From Proteus vulgaris (GTDB lineage: Bacteria > Pseudomonadota > Gammaproteobacteria > Enterobacterales > Enterobacteriaceae): a stretch of 64,000 bases of DNA. Below the pieces are notes generated by a model, which was given only the letters and a program-made list of their open reading frames with translations, did not search any database and was not told where the DNA came from. The position numbers and the translations under genes are program-made. The stretch is taken from NCBI RefSeq assembly GCF_016239305.1, contig NZ_JAEHOQ010000009.1:80706-144705 (forward strand), in the 5' to 3' direction. How positions within the stretch are numbered: the stretch's first letter is position 1; each line of letters begins with the position of its first letter. Shown one piece after another: positions 15,974-26,178 of the stretch.

Positions 15974-17449
15974 GTGAATAAAGCATTCTTACGAAGTGGT
16001 AAATTAGAAAGTTACCTCCCTATGGGAGAAAATGGACAGGCTGTTTATATCTCTGCATTGCAGCTACGTGAAACTCTGCGTTTAAGAGGAAAGGCTCATA
16101 TTTCTCAATGTCTTGCCATTCCTCAGCCGAATGAAACAGGCGAACGTATTGATTGGTATTCACCGATTGACGGCTCTGTTATCCCTTGGTCTGCGGCTTC
16201 TGAAGAGGAACGTACTGCTGCTTATGCTGTGCTGAGAAAAAATCAAGATGATTTAATCGCCTTTAGCGAACAAGAACAGCAAAGGGCTGGAAATAAAGAA
16301 AGCCAACTTTTTGGCGCACTCCTCAGTAAAACAATCCAATTTCCTGACGAAAACCATATTTTTATTGTTGATGGCCAACCCATTATGACTTTTTGGGGAT
16401 TTGTAAATGCCAATCAACAACTGAGAGTTGACCCTGTCGCTTGTTTAAAACCAGTTGTTGCACCTATTACGCCAACATCCCCCGTTAATTCACCAGTGCA
16501 AGAAAAAGTCATCATTGCTGACACTAAGCGCCCTTGGTGGCGTTTTTTATGGTGGCTATTACCTTTATTATTACTTCTACTCGTCATTTTCTTCTTAAGA
16601 GGCTGTTTTTCAACGCCAACGTTACCTACGGTCGATATTAAAACACCCGATATTGAAGTACCTAAATTGCCAGATCCTACGCTTGAAAAGCCAAAAGTCC
16701 CTACAGTGGTGACTAATGGTCATACGGTTGGTGTAACGACAGGAACGGTTAACACAGGAACACTGGGTACTGTTGATGCTAATGGGAAAGTCATTGATGG
16801 TGTTATTGATACAGGCACTGGTGTTGATCCTAATACGGGTTTACCTGTGGTTGACCCTCAAACAGATAATAATCAAGGTGCTTTACCTGAAGGAACAGCA
16901 CCCGATAATGCGCAACAACCCAATGTACCTCCGGTTGATCCTGCAACACAAAATGAGCAACCGAAAACAGATACCTCTCAAAGTTCAGAGAATGATAGTA
17001 ATACCGCCAACCCCCCGGTTGATCCTAATGCACCACCGGATGTCACGCCACCAGCTACAGCTGATAACACAACACCACTGACTATTCCTGCAAATGCGTT
17101 GGCCAATGGCTCAACCCAATTTCTTAACGGCCAATGGAAAGCCGGTGCGGGTATTCAAGATCAAAAAACAGGTAAACCACTGAGCCTGAACTATCAATTA
17201 GATAATGGCAAAGGACAAGTCGTAATGACGCGCAGTGATGGCGTGACCTGTAAAGCCCCTGTGAACGCAGCCGTCAATCAAGGCGGGCTGAATATTAATA
17301 ACCAAGGTCAGGCTCTGTGTAGTGATGGCTCGAACTATTTGATGCCAAATATTATTTGCCAACCAGGAAGCCAAAATATTGCTGATTGCCAAGGGAAATA
17401 TGAGAACAGTCAGCCATTCCCATTATCAATGAAGCGGGAGAATAATTAA
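15974..17449 (+). CDS. srfA: SrfA-like single-pass membrane protein
   Basis: A 491-residue protein at the head of the srf operon. The GTG at 15974 (MNKAFLRSGKLESYLPMGEN) is preferred because GCGGA lies nine bases upstream; an ATG at 15965 directly abuts that sequence and a TTG at 15953 has no ribosome site. The N-terminal about 180 residues are likely cytoplasmic and contain QLRETLRLRGKAHI, DWYSPIDGS and FIVDGQPIMTFW, paralogous to the vWA protein before it. A single helix lies at about 190-210 (RFLWWLLPLLLLLLVIFFLRG). A long Pro/Asn/Thr-rich stretch (about 215-380) leads to a small C-terminal domain with several cysteines (VTCKAPV, ALCSDGS, IICQPG). Salmonella SrfA/B/C were named as SsrB-regulated factors; the molecular role is not established. 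Confidence 0.75.
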   Translation: MNKAFLRSGKLESYLPMGENGQAVYISALQLRETLRLRGKAHISQCLAIPQPNETGERIDWYSPIDGSVIPWSAASEEERTAAYAVLRKNQDDLIAFSEQEQQRAGNKESQLFGALLSKTIQFPDENHIFIVDGQPIMTFWGFVNANQQLRVDPVACLKPVVAPITPTSPVNSPVQEKVIIADTKRPWWRFLWWLLPLLLLLLVIFFLRGCFSTPTLPTVDIKTPDIEVPKLPDPTLEKPKVPTVVTNGHTVGVTTGTVNTGTLGTVDANGKVIDGVIDTGTGVDPNTGLPVVDPQTDNNQGALPEGTAPDNAQQPNVPPVDPATQNEQPKTDTSQSSENDSNTANPPVDPNAPPDVTPPATADNTTPLTIPANALANGSTQFLNGQWKAGAGIQDQKTGKPLSLNYQLDNGKGQVVMTRSDGVTCKAPVNAAVNQGGLNINNQGQALCSDGSNYLMPNIICQPGSQNIADCQGKYENSQPFPLSMKRENN

Positions 17450-17452
17450 TTC

Positions 17453-20437
17453 ATGTTAGCGCCACTGACCGATTATAAAGATAAAATTACCCTTATCCGT
17501 GACAGCAATATTCAGTTTCTGGATTTTGGTTTTACGCTACCACAGCGCAAAGAGTACGGTGAGTTTGTTAAAAAAGGTGAAAACGGCCCGTTAATGCGAC
17601 TCATCTATAATGAGCGAGACGATAACTATCTTTATCCAGCACCGAAAAATCAACCACAAACGCCCAGAGAAGCAGAATTTAGCTTCTCTCTTGATGAGTC
17701 ATTAAATTTACTCAATGACACTTGGTTGCCTGTGCCATTTTTCCGCTTTAATCCGCCACGTTCATTCTCTCAAGGCCCAGATAACTGGGTGAGAATGATG
17801 TTCCATCAATTGCCAGAGCCAGATGAAGACGGGCATACACATCGCATTGTGGTGGCTTTTGATACTCGCATTGAACCCAATCGTACTAATACAGCTTATC
17901 TAGCACCAAACGAAGAAGATGTTCGCTCTGGTGTTGCTTTCGCACTAGCCTATCTAGGTTATGAGGTAGAAAATTTCCTTGAAACACCTTGGATTGATGG
18001 TTGGTTAAAGGAAGTCTTTAGTGAAAGAGCGCTGGCGGTCACTAAGATATACCACGATGAACTTGAAGAAGCGCTCAAAGAGTTTCAGCATCAAGCTCAT
18101 TATCTGAATTTGCTCAATATCTTAGGTGAGAAACTCCACTTACCTGAAATCAAAATTAATGAAACCAAACCGCAAGAGCCCGCCATTGAAGTTGACCTTA
18201 TCCTTGATGTGGGTAACTCACGTACATGTGGGATCTTAATTGAAGATCACATCAATGATAATAAAGGGTTAACTCAACTTTATGAAATGACGTTGCGTGA
18301 CTTAAGCCACCCTTATCAAATCTACAACGAGCCTTTTGAAAGCCGTGTTGAATTTGCGCAAGCGGAATTTGGTAAACAAGACTTTTCAGTCAATAGTGGC
18401 CGTAATAACGCCTTTATGTGGCCAACGATTGGCCGCGTTGGCCCTGAAGCTAACCGCATGGCAGCACAACGCTTAGGAACCGAAGGCTCAACAGGTATTT
18501 CAAGCCCTAAACGTTATTTATGGGATGATTCGCCATATTCTCCAGGTTGGCGCTTTAGTCGCTCTTTTGGTCAAACAGACAGAGAGCCATTAGCAACCGC
18601 TGTACCTATGACCTATTTACTTAACGATCACGGTGAACCGTTATTCCGTTTAGAGCCTGATGATCGTATGCCTGTCTTTACACCAAACTACACACGCAGT
18701 TCATTAATGACCATGATGTTAACCGAAGTGTTAGCTCAGGCATTAACACAAATGAACAGCCCTGCTCAGCGTCTTAAAATGAGCCATGCAAGTGCACCTC
18801 GTCAATTACGTAATATTATTTTGACTATTCCACCCGCTATGCCAAAACCAGAGCGTGCTATTTTTGAGACATGCATGGAAAACGCATTAGGGCTAATTTG
18901 GAAAGCAATGAATTGGGATCCGACTGACGAAAAACTGAATTTTGATGGCAAAGATGCCCAATGTCGTATACCAATGCCTAATATCCACGTTAAATGGGAT
19001 GAAGCCACTTGTGGTCAGTTAGTTTATCTTTATAACGAAACTCAAATTAAATTTGGTGAGCGCACTGAAGCCTTTTTTGCTAGCCAAGTGCGTGAAGATA
19101 ACCGCGCATTAACAGGGGATAGCACGTTAAAGATTGCCTCAATTGATATTGGTGGTGGCACAACCGATCTCGTTATCACACGCTATAAGCTGGATATGGG
19201 AACAGGAAGTAACGTCAAAATTATTCCAACACAATTATTCCGCGAAGGGTTCAAAATTGCGGGTGATGATATTTTATTAGATATCATCCAGATTTGTGTT
19301 TTGCCTGCATTACGCACAGCATTAACAGATGCTGGTATTTCTGATGCCGATGCCCTGATGTCTTCTCTTTTTGGTAGTGAAGGTTTAGATGCGGGTCAGC
19401 AAGTGTTGCGTCAACAGCTTACCTTACAAATCTTCAATCCAATTGGATTACGTATTTTAAGCCAATATGAAAACTTCGATCCATTAGTGCCTCATGAAGG
19501 TATTAACAGCACCTTTGGCGAATTGCTAGATGTCCAGCCAACAGAGCATGTGCGACGTTATATTGACGATGCCGCCAATAAAGAATTGGGTGGCGGAGAT
19601 AGTTTCTCTATCTTGAATGTGCCGGTGCAAATTAACTTTACGCAACTGCACGCTGAATTTATTTCAGGTGAACGTATTAACATCACTCGTAGTTTAAAAG
19701 CGCTGTGTGAGGTGCTTTATTACTACTCCTGTGATGTTTTACTGCTCACTGGTCGCCCTTCTCGCTTACCGGGTATTCAAGCACTATTAAAAGTATTACA
19801 GCCTGTACCACCTTCTCGTATATTGCCATTACATGGTTACAAAACGGGTGGTTGGTATCCGTTCAACAAAAAAGGCCGCATTGACGACCCAAAATCAACA
19901 GCAGCGGTCGGTGCGATGCTGTGTTTAATGGCTGAAAATGCACGTTTGCTCAACTTTTATTTCTCGACAGGTAACTTTAAAACTTACTCAACAGTACGTT
20001 ATTTAGGGATGTTAGATAATAACAATACGATTTCTGATAATGACGTTTATTACCGAGATATTCAGGATAAGTTTGAGCCTGATCCAGATACCTATTTTGA
20101 AGTCAGAGGCGGGATACGCTTAGGTTTCCGTCAATTAGATAACGCCCGTTGGCCAGCCTCACCACTCTATACATTACGCATTAAAAATCCGAAATTGGCA
20201 CAACAATTAAGCCAAGAAGACAGCGTATTGCATATCAAACTAGGAGAAGAGCGCGGAGCCTCTAGCCATAATAATGACAATAAATCTGAAAAATTACGGA
20301 TTGAAGAAATGGAACTCATTAATGGCAAGGGTGGCGTTAATAAGAGTGGTTTAAGCTTCAAACTCAATACGTTAGCAGACAGTGGCATTGGTGAAACATC
20401 CTATTGGCTGGATAGCGGGAGTGTACTAGGTAAATGA
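17453..20437 (+). CDS. srfB: SrfB, actin/Hsp70-superfamily (ASKHA) ATPase-like protein
   Basis: A 994-residue protein beginning 3 bp after srfA. It carries actin/Hsp70-fold ATPase motifs: phosphate-1 LDVGNSRTCGILIED near residue 251, phosphate-2 IASIDIGGGTTDLVITRY near 561, and an adenosine-type motif LLTGRPSRLPGIQALL near 763. The N-terminal 230 residues contain no recognised motif. No signal or membrane helix is seen, so it acts in the cytoplasm. The family is annotated as 'virulence factor SrfB' with no known reaction. The stop overlaps the srfC start (ATGA), which suggests fixed stoichiometry. An ATP-driven, possibly filament- or chaperone-like role with SrfC is inferred. Confidence 0.85.
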   Translation: MLAPLTDYKDKITLIRDSNIQFLDFGFTLPQRKEYGEFVKKGENGPLMRLIYNERDDNYLYPAPKNQPQTPREAEFSFSLDESLNLLNDTWLPVPFFRFNPPRSFSQGPDNWVRMMFHQLPEPDEDGHTHRIVVAFDTRIEPNRTNTAYLAPNEEDVRSGVAFALAYLGYEVENFLETPWIDGWLKEVFSERALAVTKIYHDELEEALKEFQHQAHYLNLLNILGEKLHLPEIKINETKPQEPAIEVDLILDVGNSRTCGILIEDHINDNKGLTQLYEMTLRDLSHPYQIYNEPFESRVEFAQAEFGKQDFSVNSGRNNAFMWPTIGRVGPEANRMAAQRLGTEGSTGISSPKRYLWDDSPYSPGWRFSRSFGQTDREPLATAVPMTYLLNDHGEPLFRLEPDDRMPVFTPNYTRSSLMTMMLTEVLAQALTQMNSPAQRLKMSHASAPRQLRNIILTIPPAMPKPERAIFETCMENALGLIWKAMNWDPTDEKLNFDGKDAQCRIPMPNIHVKWDEATCGQLVYLYNETQIKFGERTEAFFASQVREDNRALTGDSTLKIASIDIGGGTTDLVITRYKLDMGTGSNVKIIPTQLFREGFKIAGDDILLDIIQICVLPALRTALTDAGISDADALMSSLFGSEGLDAGQQVLRQQLTLQIFNPIGLRILSQYENFDPLVPHEGINSTFGELLDVQPTEHVRRYIDDAANKELGGGDSFSILNVPVQINFTQLHAEFISGERINITRSLKALCEVLYYYSCDVLLLTGRPSRLPGIQALLKVLQPVPPSRILPLHGYKTGGWYPFNKKGRIDDPKSTAAVGAMLCLMAENARLLNFYFSTGNFKTYSTVRYLGMLDNNNTISDNDVYYRDIQDKFEPDPDTYFEVRGGIRLGFRQLDNARWPASPLYTLRIKNPKLAQQLSQEDSVLHIKLGEERGASSHNNDNKSEKLRIEEMELINGKGGVNKSGLSFKLNTLADSGIGETSYWLDSGSVLGK

Positions 20438-23148
20438 ATATGATGGATGAAAAACAGTTAACAGCTAAATGGGATGCCATTTATCAAGGCGCAGGCAAAG
20501 CCATTGATTGGGTTAGCGCGGTAAGGGGTAATGCACCTCGTTTAAATACAGAAGCCGATAGCCTTATCTATCGTCTGCGTCGTAGCCGTAATATGGCAAA
20601 GAACCTCAGCTTAGCGACCCAACGCCCAATGTCAGTCGGCTTTTTTGGTCTGTCTCAGGCAGGAAAATCATACCTGATCTCAGCTCTTGCGGCAGGGCAA
20701 GAAGGTCGTTTAAGAACAAGCATGTCAGGTAAAACGCTTGATTTTATCGACCATATCAACCCACCAGGGGGCGGTAAAGAGGCGACAGGATTAGTCACCC
20801 GCTTTAGTCGCAAAGCAACGAAAGGCACACAAGAATTTCCTGTAGAGTTACACCTTTTTAGCGAAATTGAAATTGTTAAGATCCTTGCTAATGCTTATCT
20901 GTATGACTTTAATCAGGAAAAAATTGATTTTGAGTTAGATGAGGAAAAAATTTCTCGTTTAATCAATTCATTAAGCTCTCAGTGCAGTGCTACTGCTGTC
21001 GCAGGTATTACGCACGATGATGTCGTTTCATTATGGGATTACCTGCAACGTCACGCCGAAAAAAGCCAGAAAAAATTAGCAACAACCTATTGGCCTAGAG
21101 CAATTGAATTAGCGCCTTATCTCAGCATAGCCCAACGTGCCAAGTTATTTTCAGTGTTATGGGGCGACATTGCAGAACTGACATCGGCTTATCAGCGTTT
21201 TAGTACCACACTTGCCTCTTTAGGCAATGCACCATTGGTTTTGGCTCCACTTTCTTCTTTAGTCAAAGAACAAGACGGTGTGTTAGTACAAAACGACAGT
21301 ATTATGAACGTAGATATGTTAGAGCGTCTTAATACTGCCAATGATAGCCAGATCAGCATTTGTCCGGTTCATGGTGATCGTATTGATGCCCCTGTTACCC
21401 TTTCTTTAGCGGAACTGACTGCACTCACTGTTGAATTAGTCGTACCGTTATTAGATGCACCAAGCAAAACGCTGTTTGAACAGGTTGAGCTACTGGATTT
21501 TCCAGGCTATCGCGGACGTTTGGGGGTTGAGACCATGGCGGATGTGCGTCGTCAAGTCAATGATGATAGCGCAAACCCACTTGCTCAACTTATCCTTCGA
21601 GGTAAAGTCGCCTATCTGTTTGAACGTTATACCGATAACCAAGAAATGAATGTGCTGGTGGTTTGTACCGCATCAAACAAACAATCAGATGTAAAAGAAG
21701 TCGGTGCAGTACTCACAGAATGGATCAATAACACGCAAGGTAAAGATGCACAAACTCGTGCTAAACGCCCTTCTGGCTTGATTTGGGCGATGACCATGTT
21801 TGATATGCGTATTACCAACTCCTTAACCATGAATGAAGCGTTATTACGCCAATCATGGGGTAAAGGAGGCATGATAAAAATGGCTATGTTAGAGCGCTTT
21901 GGTCAATACGAATGGATGTCATCGGATTGGATTAATGGCGAAGCATTTAATAACACCTTCTTAGTACGTAAGCCGGGCGTGCCCACACCGTTTATTCAAA
22001 TCAGTAATGGCAAAGAAACAGTTCTAAATGAAGACAGTGTTTCACAATTACATCTGATGAAAAAAACCTTTGCTGAAGATGAAACTGTCCAACGTTATAT
22101 TCGTGAGCCAGACCAAGCATGGGATGCCATGTTGTCGCTTAACGATGGTGGTATGCAACGCCTTGCTGATTATCTTGAAACCGTTGCCTTAAAATCACTA
22201 AAACTTGAACGTATCAGTGAGCAATTGCAAGAAATTCAACGTGATTTAATTGGTCATCATCTTGAAAAATGGTATCAATCAGGTGGTGAAGAGGAGCTAC
22301 AAGTAAAACGCCGTAATGCCGCGACTATTTTGCGCTTTATGCAAAGTCGCCCTTATTTACAAGGCGCGTTACTCGATTACCTGTTGCCTTCTCGCAAATC
22401 TCTCTACGACCTGTATATGCAGGAAAAAGAGGTTATTGATACCCTTTCAGACAACCAAAAAACGACGCAAGCTCCTGTTTCTGCCTTTGCTGCTATGGAA
22501 CAACCGACTTTTGATCTCTTTAGCGATGCGCCAATCTCTTTAGTGCCAGAAGAAGATGAAGCCCCCAAAGGCCACGGCAATGAGGTTACCTACCCTAAAA
22601 AGGTGATGGCATTATGGATAAACCATCTGCGTAGTCTGCCTGATAACAGTACATTGTTAACCTATTTAGGTATCGACCAAGAAATTATGGTGCTGTTAGT
22701 TGATGAACTTATTACAGCTATCAATCGTCTTGGTGTTGAACAACGTATGCTGAAAACCCTAGCGGGTACTGAAGCCATTGCTCGTCGTGATGACTTAGCC
22801 GAACAGCAGTCATCTCGTGTATATAATGTACTAGGTGATTTTATTACTTGGTTTAATTTCAAAGATAATGGTGTTGAAAAACCAGAGAGTAAAATCAACG
22901 CTGGTCATAAAATTTTTGAAAGACCTGATAACACAAGCGTGCAATGGGGTGATGATGAGCGTTTAGTCCGCTTACCAGTCAATCCTGTTAACTATACTCT
23001 TTTATTTGTGATTGATTGGCTTATCGCGTTATCCGCGATTATTACTGAGAATGCTGGACATTCTGCGGGAAGAGAGATCAGTGCTGAACAAAATGCACAG
23101 TTAGGCCAAATCATTCAAACCATGAAATCATCCGTCGTGGAGTCATAA
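20434..23148 (+). CDS. srfC: SrfC, dynamin-like large GTPase
   Basis: A 904-residue protein. The P-loop is GLSQAGKSYLI at about residues 70-80. A switch region follows with NPPGGGKEATGLVTRFSR, and G3 is LLDFPGYRG near residue 354, where the DxxG pattern of GTPases is kept. A G4-like segment VCTASNKQSD follows. The C-terminal half is helical and has two hydrophobic stretches near the end (VNYTLLFVIDWLIALSAII), as in membrane-remodelling GTPases. It overlaps srfB by 4 bp. It is annotated in related genomes as virulence factor SrfC. GTPase activity is strongly suggested; the membrane it might act on is not known. Confidence 0.83.
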   Translation: MNMMDEKQLTAKWDAIYQGAGKAIDWVSAVRGNAPRLNTEADSLIYRLRRSRNMAKNLSLATQRPMSVGFFGLSQAGKSYLISALAAGQEGRLRTSMSGKTLDFIDHINPPGGGKEATGLVTRFSRKATKGTQEFPVELHLFSEIEIVKILANAYLYDFNQEKIDFELDEEKISRLINSLSSQCSATAVAGITHDDVVSLWDYLQRHAEKSQKKLATTYWPRAIELAPYLSIAQRAKLFSVLWGDIAELTSAYQRFSTTLASLGNAPLVLAPLSSLVKEQDGVLVQNDSIMNVDMLERLNTANDSQISICPVHGDRIDAPVTLSLAELTALTVELVVPLLDAPSKTLFEQVELLDFPGYRGRLGVETMADVRRQVNDDSANPLAQLILRGKVAYLFERYTDNQEMNVLVVCTASNKQSDVKEVGAVLTEWINNTQGKDAQTRAKRPSGLIWAMTMFDMRITNSLTMNEALLRQSWGKGGMIKMAMLERFGQYEWMSSDWINGEAFNNTFLVRKPGVPTPFIQISNGKETVLNEDSVSQLHLMKKTFAEDETVQRYIREPDQAWDAMLSLNDGGMQRLADYLETVALKSLKLERISEQLQEIQRDLIGHHLEKWYQSGGEEELQVKRRNAATILRFMQSRPYLQGALLDYLLPSRKSLYDLYMQEKEVIDTLSDNQKTTQAPVSAFAAMEQPTFDLFSDAPISLVPEEDEAPKGHGNEVTYPKKVMALWINHLRSLPDNSTLLTYLGIDQEIMVLLVDELITAINRLGVEQRMLKTLAGTEAIARRDDLAEQQSSRVYNVLGDFITWFNFKDNGVEKPESKINAGHKIFERPDNTSVQWGDDERLVRLPVNPVNYTLLFVIDWLIALSAIITENAGHSAGREISAEQNAQLGQIIQTMKSSVVES

Positions 23149-23151
23149 TTC

Positions 23152-24165
23152 GTGTTTAATCCAGAATTAAAACCCGTACAACCTGCTCGTCCTGGCTTTG
23201 CGGTATTAAGTATTCGTAATTGGGAAGGTGATGCTTCCCCTGTTTATTTAAGTATTCAGCGTAACCAAGATCGCTATTTCTTAAATGATAAAGGGGAATG
23301 GGTAGGTAATGCCTTTTTCCACCAGCTTTCTCTTGAAGATGCCGATGATGGCTATCAAATCGTTCTTGATAAAACGTTAGTTGATCCCCTTGTTAGCAAC
23401 TTACAAATGGCCTATCAATTTACGCTAAAAGACGATAATGAAACACAAGATATTGGCCGACTACGTATTCGTGATGGTGTATTAGCCTCTCAAGCACAAG
23501 GTCAAAGCGAAGCATTAAAATCAACGGCTACATTAGATAATCAAGCCATTCCGCCTGCCCACATTGTCGAAACATCACCGGAGCCATCACCTGAGCCTGA
23601 GTCAATCAAAGAGCCAGAGCCTGAGCCAATTATTCCTGAAATTAAAGTAGATGAACCACCACAACGACCAACACCATCTGCACCGAAAAAATCTAAAATT
23701 GGTTTAATTTTAGCGATTATCCTGATCTTAATTTTAGCGGGTATCTTAACGTGGTTCTTCTTACTAAGAGGCAATCCTGCAGGCGAACCAGCACCACAAC
23801 CGACACCTGAGCCATCAACACCAAGTGTGTGTAGTGTTGAAAATATGAAATCAGGTACTGCGCTCGCTTTTGTACAAAGTTGTATACAGAGCCAACCAGA
23901 CAGTAAAACTATTCTTACTACGATTGAACAAGCCAAACAGAACAATCAATGTGACGTTGCTCAGCGTTTATATGCATATAAAGCGCAATCAGGTGATGTT
24001 GAAATCGCACTCAATTATGCTCGTGAATACGATCCAGAAACAGCATCAGCACAAGGTTGCTTTGGTGCAGACAAAGAAACGGCCATTTATTGGTACGAAG
24101 CTGTTCTTAATCATGACTCACAAAACAGTGACGCAAAAGCGCGTCTTGAAGCACTGAAAAAATAG
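23152..24165 (+). CDS. Srf-associated single-pass membrane protein with repeat-like C-terminus
   Basis: A 337-residue protein using a GTG start (FNPELKPVQPARPGFAVLSI) 3 bp after srfC. Residues 1-115 look beta-rich (VYLSIQRNQDRYFLNDKGEW) and could be an FHA-like or Ig-like cytoplasmic domain. A Pro-Glu-rich linker (about 140-175) is followed by KKSK and a helix at about 181-203 (IGLILAIILILILAGILTWF). The periplasmic tail of about 130 residues has helical hairpins and four cysteines, and its last part (IALNYAREYDPETA, AIYWYEAVL) resembles Sel1/TPR repeats. It shares the soluble domain-helix-proline spacer plan with SrfA and the first vWA protein. No family name recognised. Confidence 0.75.
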   Translation: MFNPELKPVQPARPGFAVLSIRNWEGDASPVYLSIQRNQDRYFLNDKGEWVGNAFFHQLSLEDADDGYQIVLDKTLVDPLVSNLQMAYQFTLKDDNETQDIGRLRIRDGVLASQAQGQSEALKSTATLDNQAIPPAHIVETSPEPSPEPESIKEPEPEPIIPEIKVDEPPQRPTPSAPKKSKIGLILAIILILILAGILTWFFLLRGNPAGEPAPQPTPEPSTPSVCSVENMKSGTALAFVQSCIQSQPDSKTILTTIEQAKQNNQCDVAQRLYAYKAQSGDVEIALNYAREYDPETASAQGCFGADKETAIYWYEAVLNHDSQNSDAKARLEALKK

Positions 24166-24174
24166 GAAAGTCGT

Positions 24175-26178
24175 ATGAAAAAGGCGCATTGGCTTACTCT
24201 TATTCTCAGTGGTTTAATTCTGACAGCACCTGCAAGTGCTGAAGAGAAAAAACCGCTATTACAAGAGGGTAAAAAAACTCTCTATCAGCGTGTATTAACC
24301 TACCCAGGTTGCCAAGTGGCAGACACAATTGGCGTAGCAGGTAAAGAACAACCCGCATTTAGCCGTTTTTATGTATATCAGCGTCAAAAACAAGGCGCCA
24401 ATGAGTGGCTACAAGTCGGCCCTGATAGCTTGGGTCATATTAGCGGTTGGATGAATGCAAGCTGTACATCTGAATGGAAAATGCAGTTAACGCTGGCTTT
24501 TACTAACCCAGCGGGCCGTAACCCAATGCTATTCTTCAAAGATAAGCAAACGGTTGAAGGCTTGCTTGAAAGTCCTACTCCCGAAAAACAGTATCAACCT
24601 TTTTTAGCTGATATCAAAAATCAAAAAATCAATCCGGCTGTTTTAGCTAAAGAGCCTGATTATCTGATTGATCAGAAAAGTAATTTTTATCTATTACCTG
24701 TACTAGGTTCAGATGAAGTCTTTACTGATGCGGGATATAAAGTGCGAGTGCTCAATGTGGCGTCTGTCTCTTCACAAACCAAAGACAGCAAAGACGCACA
24801 GAATACGAATGCAACCACAAACAATACAAAGCCAGCAACGCCAGACAGCAAAGATGCTGACAATATGATGCAAGGTTTTTCTGCGGCTGTCGTGTTTGTT
24901 ATCGACTCAACAATATCAATGGATCCTTACATTGATAGAACCAAAGAAGCGATTCAAAAGGTTTATGCTCAAGTCGAAAAAGACAATATGTTGGATAAGG
25001 TAAAATTTGGTTTAGTTGCGTTTCGCTCGAATATCAAAGCCGTCCCCGCATTGGAATACGATAGCAAAATGTTTGTAAACCCCAATGACGTAAAAGACGG
25101 CCCTGATTTCCTGAATAAAGTAAAAGAGTTACGCCAAGCGAAAGTCTCAAGTAGTCGTTTTGATGAAGATGCATATGCTGGTGTTATGCAAGCCCTTGAT
25201 GATGTTGATTGGACTCGTTTTGGTGCGCGTTACGTTATTTTAATCACTGACGCGGGAGCATTAACGGGAGATGATCCGCTGTCATCAACTAAACTCGATG
25301 CTGAACAAATTCGCCAAGAAGCGGCTTATCGTGGTGTTGCTCTTTATACCCTGCATTTAAAAACCCCATCAGGGGCAAAAAATCATGCTTCAGCACAAGC
25401 ACAATATGAAGCATTAACACTTAATCCGTTCTTACACAAATCACTTTACTACCCTATTAACTCAGGGGATGTAAATAGTTTTGGTCGTATGGTAGACAGT
25501 TTAGCAACTGCTGTAACCACACAAATTCAAACGGCTTATCGTGGTGAAGCCACCGTAGGCAGTGCATTAAATGCCGATCCTACTTATAGCAAAAATAAAG
25601 AAACTGATGCCTTACTTAACGATGCGCATGATTTAGGTTATGCCATGCGTTTAGCATATTTAGGTGAAAAACAGGGCACAAAAGCACCTCCGGTCTTTAA
25701 AGCGTGGATTAGTGATCGAGACTTATTACAGCAAAATATCCCAACAACAGAAGTACAAGTGTTACTGACCAAAAGTGAGCTTAGCGATTTAAGTGATGTG
25801 ATGAAAAAAATTGTTAATGCCGCTAACGAAGGGTTGATCTCACCTGACAATATGTTTGCTGATTTACGTTCGATTGCTGCCACTATGGGTAACGATCCTA
25901 ATCAAATCAAACAGGGTTCTGCGACTAAATTAGGTGAAATGGGCTTATTGGGTGAATATGTCGAAAATCTCCCTTACTTAAGTGAAGTATTGAGCTTGGA
26001 TGAAGAGACATGGAAAAGCTGGGATGGTCTAACACAAGAGAAGTTTATCCGCCGACTCAATACGAAATTACAATATTATCAACGTTATAACGAAGACGTT
26101 GATCGTTGGATATCCCTTGCACCACAAAGTGATCCGCGCGATCACGTTTACCCAGTTCCACTGGAAAACCTACCTTAA
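24175..26178 (+). CDS. Exported vWA-domain protein (PpkA C-terminal type)
   Basis: A 667-residue protein with the signal peptide MKKAHWLTLILSGLILTAPASA. Residues about 30-200 form a domain with GCQVADTIGV and a mid-region like the SH3/vWA part of PpkA proteins. A low-complexity Asn/Thr/Lys spacer (about 200-228) precedes the vWA domain at about 238-440. The MIDAS is FVIDSTISMDPYI, a DxTxS variant, and RYVILITDAGALTGDD is its second metal segment. The C-terminal about 220 residues are helical. There is no kinase domain, so this is only the periplasmic part of the PpkA plan. It ends with a 1-bp overlap with the ABC ATPase gene. The ligand is unknown. Confidence 0.8.
   Translation: MKKAHWLTLILSGLILTAPASAEEKKPLLQEGKKTLYQRVLTYPGCQVADTIGVAGKEQPAFSRFYVYQRQKQGANEWLQVGPDSLGHISGWMNASCTSEWKMQLTLAFTNPAGRNPMLFFKDKQTVEGLLESPTPEKQYQPFLADIKNQKINPAVLAKEPDYLIDQKSNFYLLPVLGSDEVFTDAGYKVRVLNVASVSSQTKDSKDAQNTNATTNNTKPATPDSKDADNMMQGFSAAVVFVIDSTISMDPYIDRTKEAIQKVYAQVEKDNMLDKVKFGLVAFRSNIKAVPALEYDSKMFVNPNDVKDGPDFLNKVKELRQAKVSSSRFDEDAYAGVMQALDDVDWTRFGARYVILITDAGALTGDDPLSSTKLDAEQIRQEAAYRGVALYTLHLKTPSGAKNHASAQAQYEALTLNPFLHKSLYYPINSGDVNSFGRMVDSLATAVTTQIQTAYRGEATVGSALNADPTYSKNKETDALLNDAHDLGYAMRLAYLGEKQGTKAPPVFKAWISDRDLLQQNIPTTEVQVLLTKSELSDLSDVMKKIVNAANEGLISPDNMFADLRSIAATMGNDPNQIKQGSATKLGEMGLLGEYVENLPYLSEVLSLDEETWKSWDGLTQEKFIRRLNTKLQYYQRYNEDVDRWISLAPQSDPRDHVYPVPLENLP

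Noticed and set aside
24880..25500. T6SS locus based on the PpkA-like vWA protein
   Set aside because: No TssB/TssC, Hcp, VgrG, ClpV or TssJ/K/L/M genes are present, and the kinase domain of PpkA is missing.
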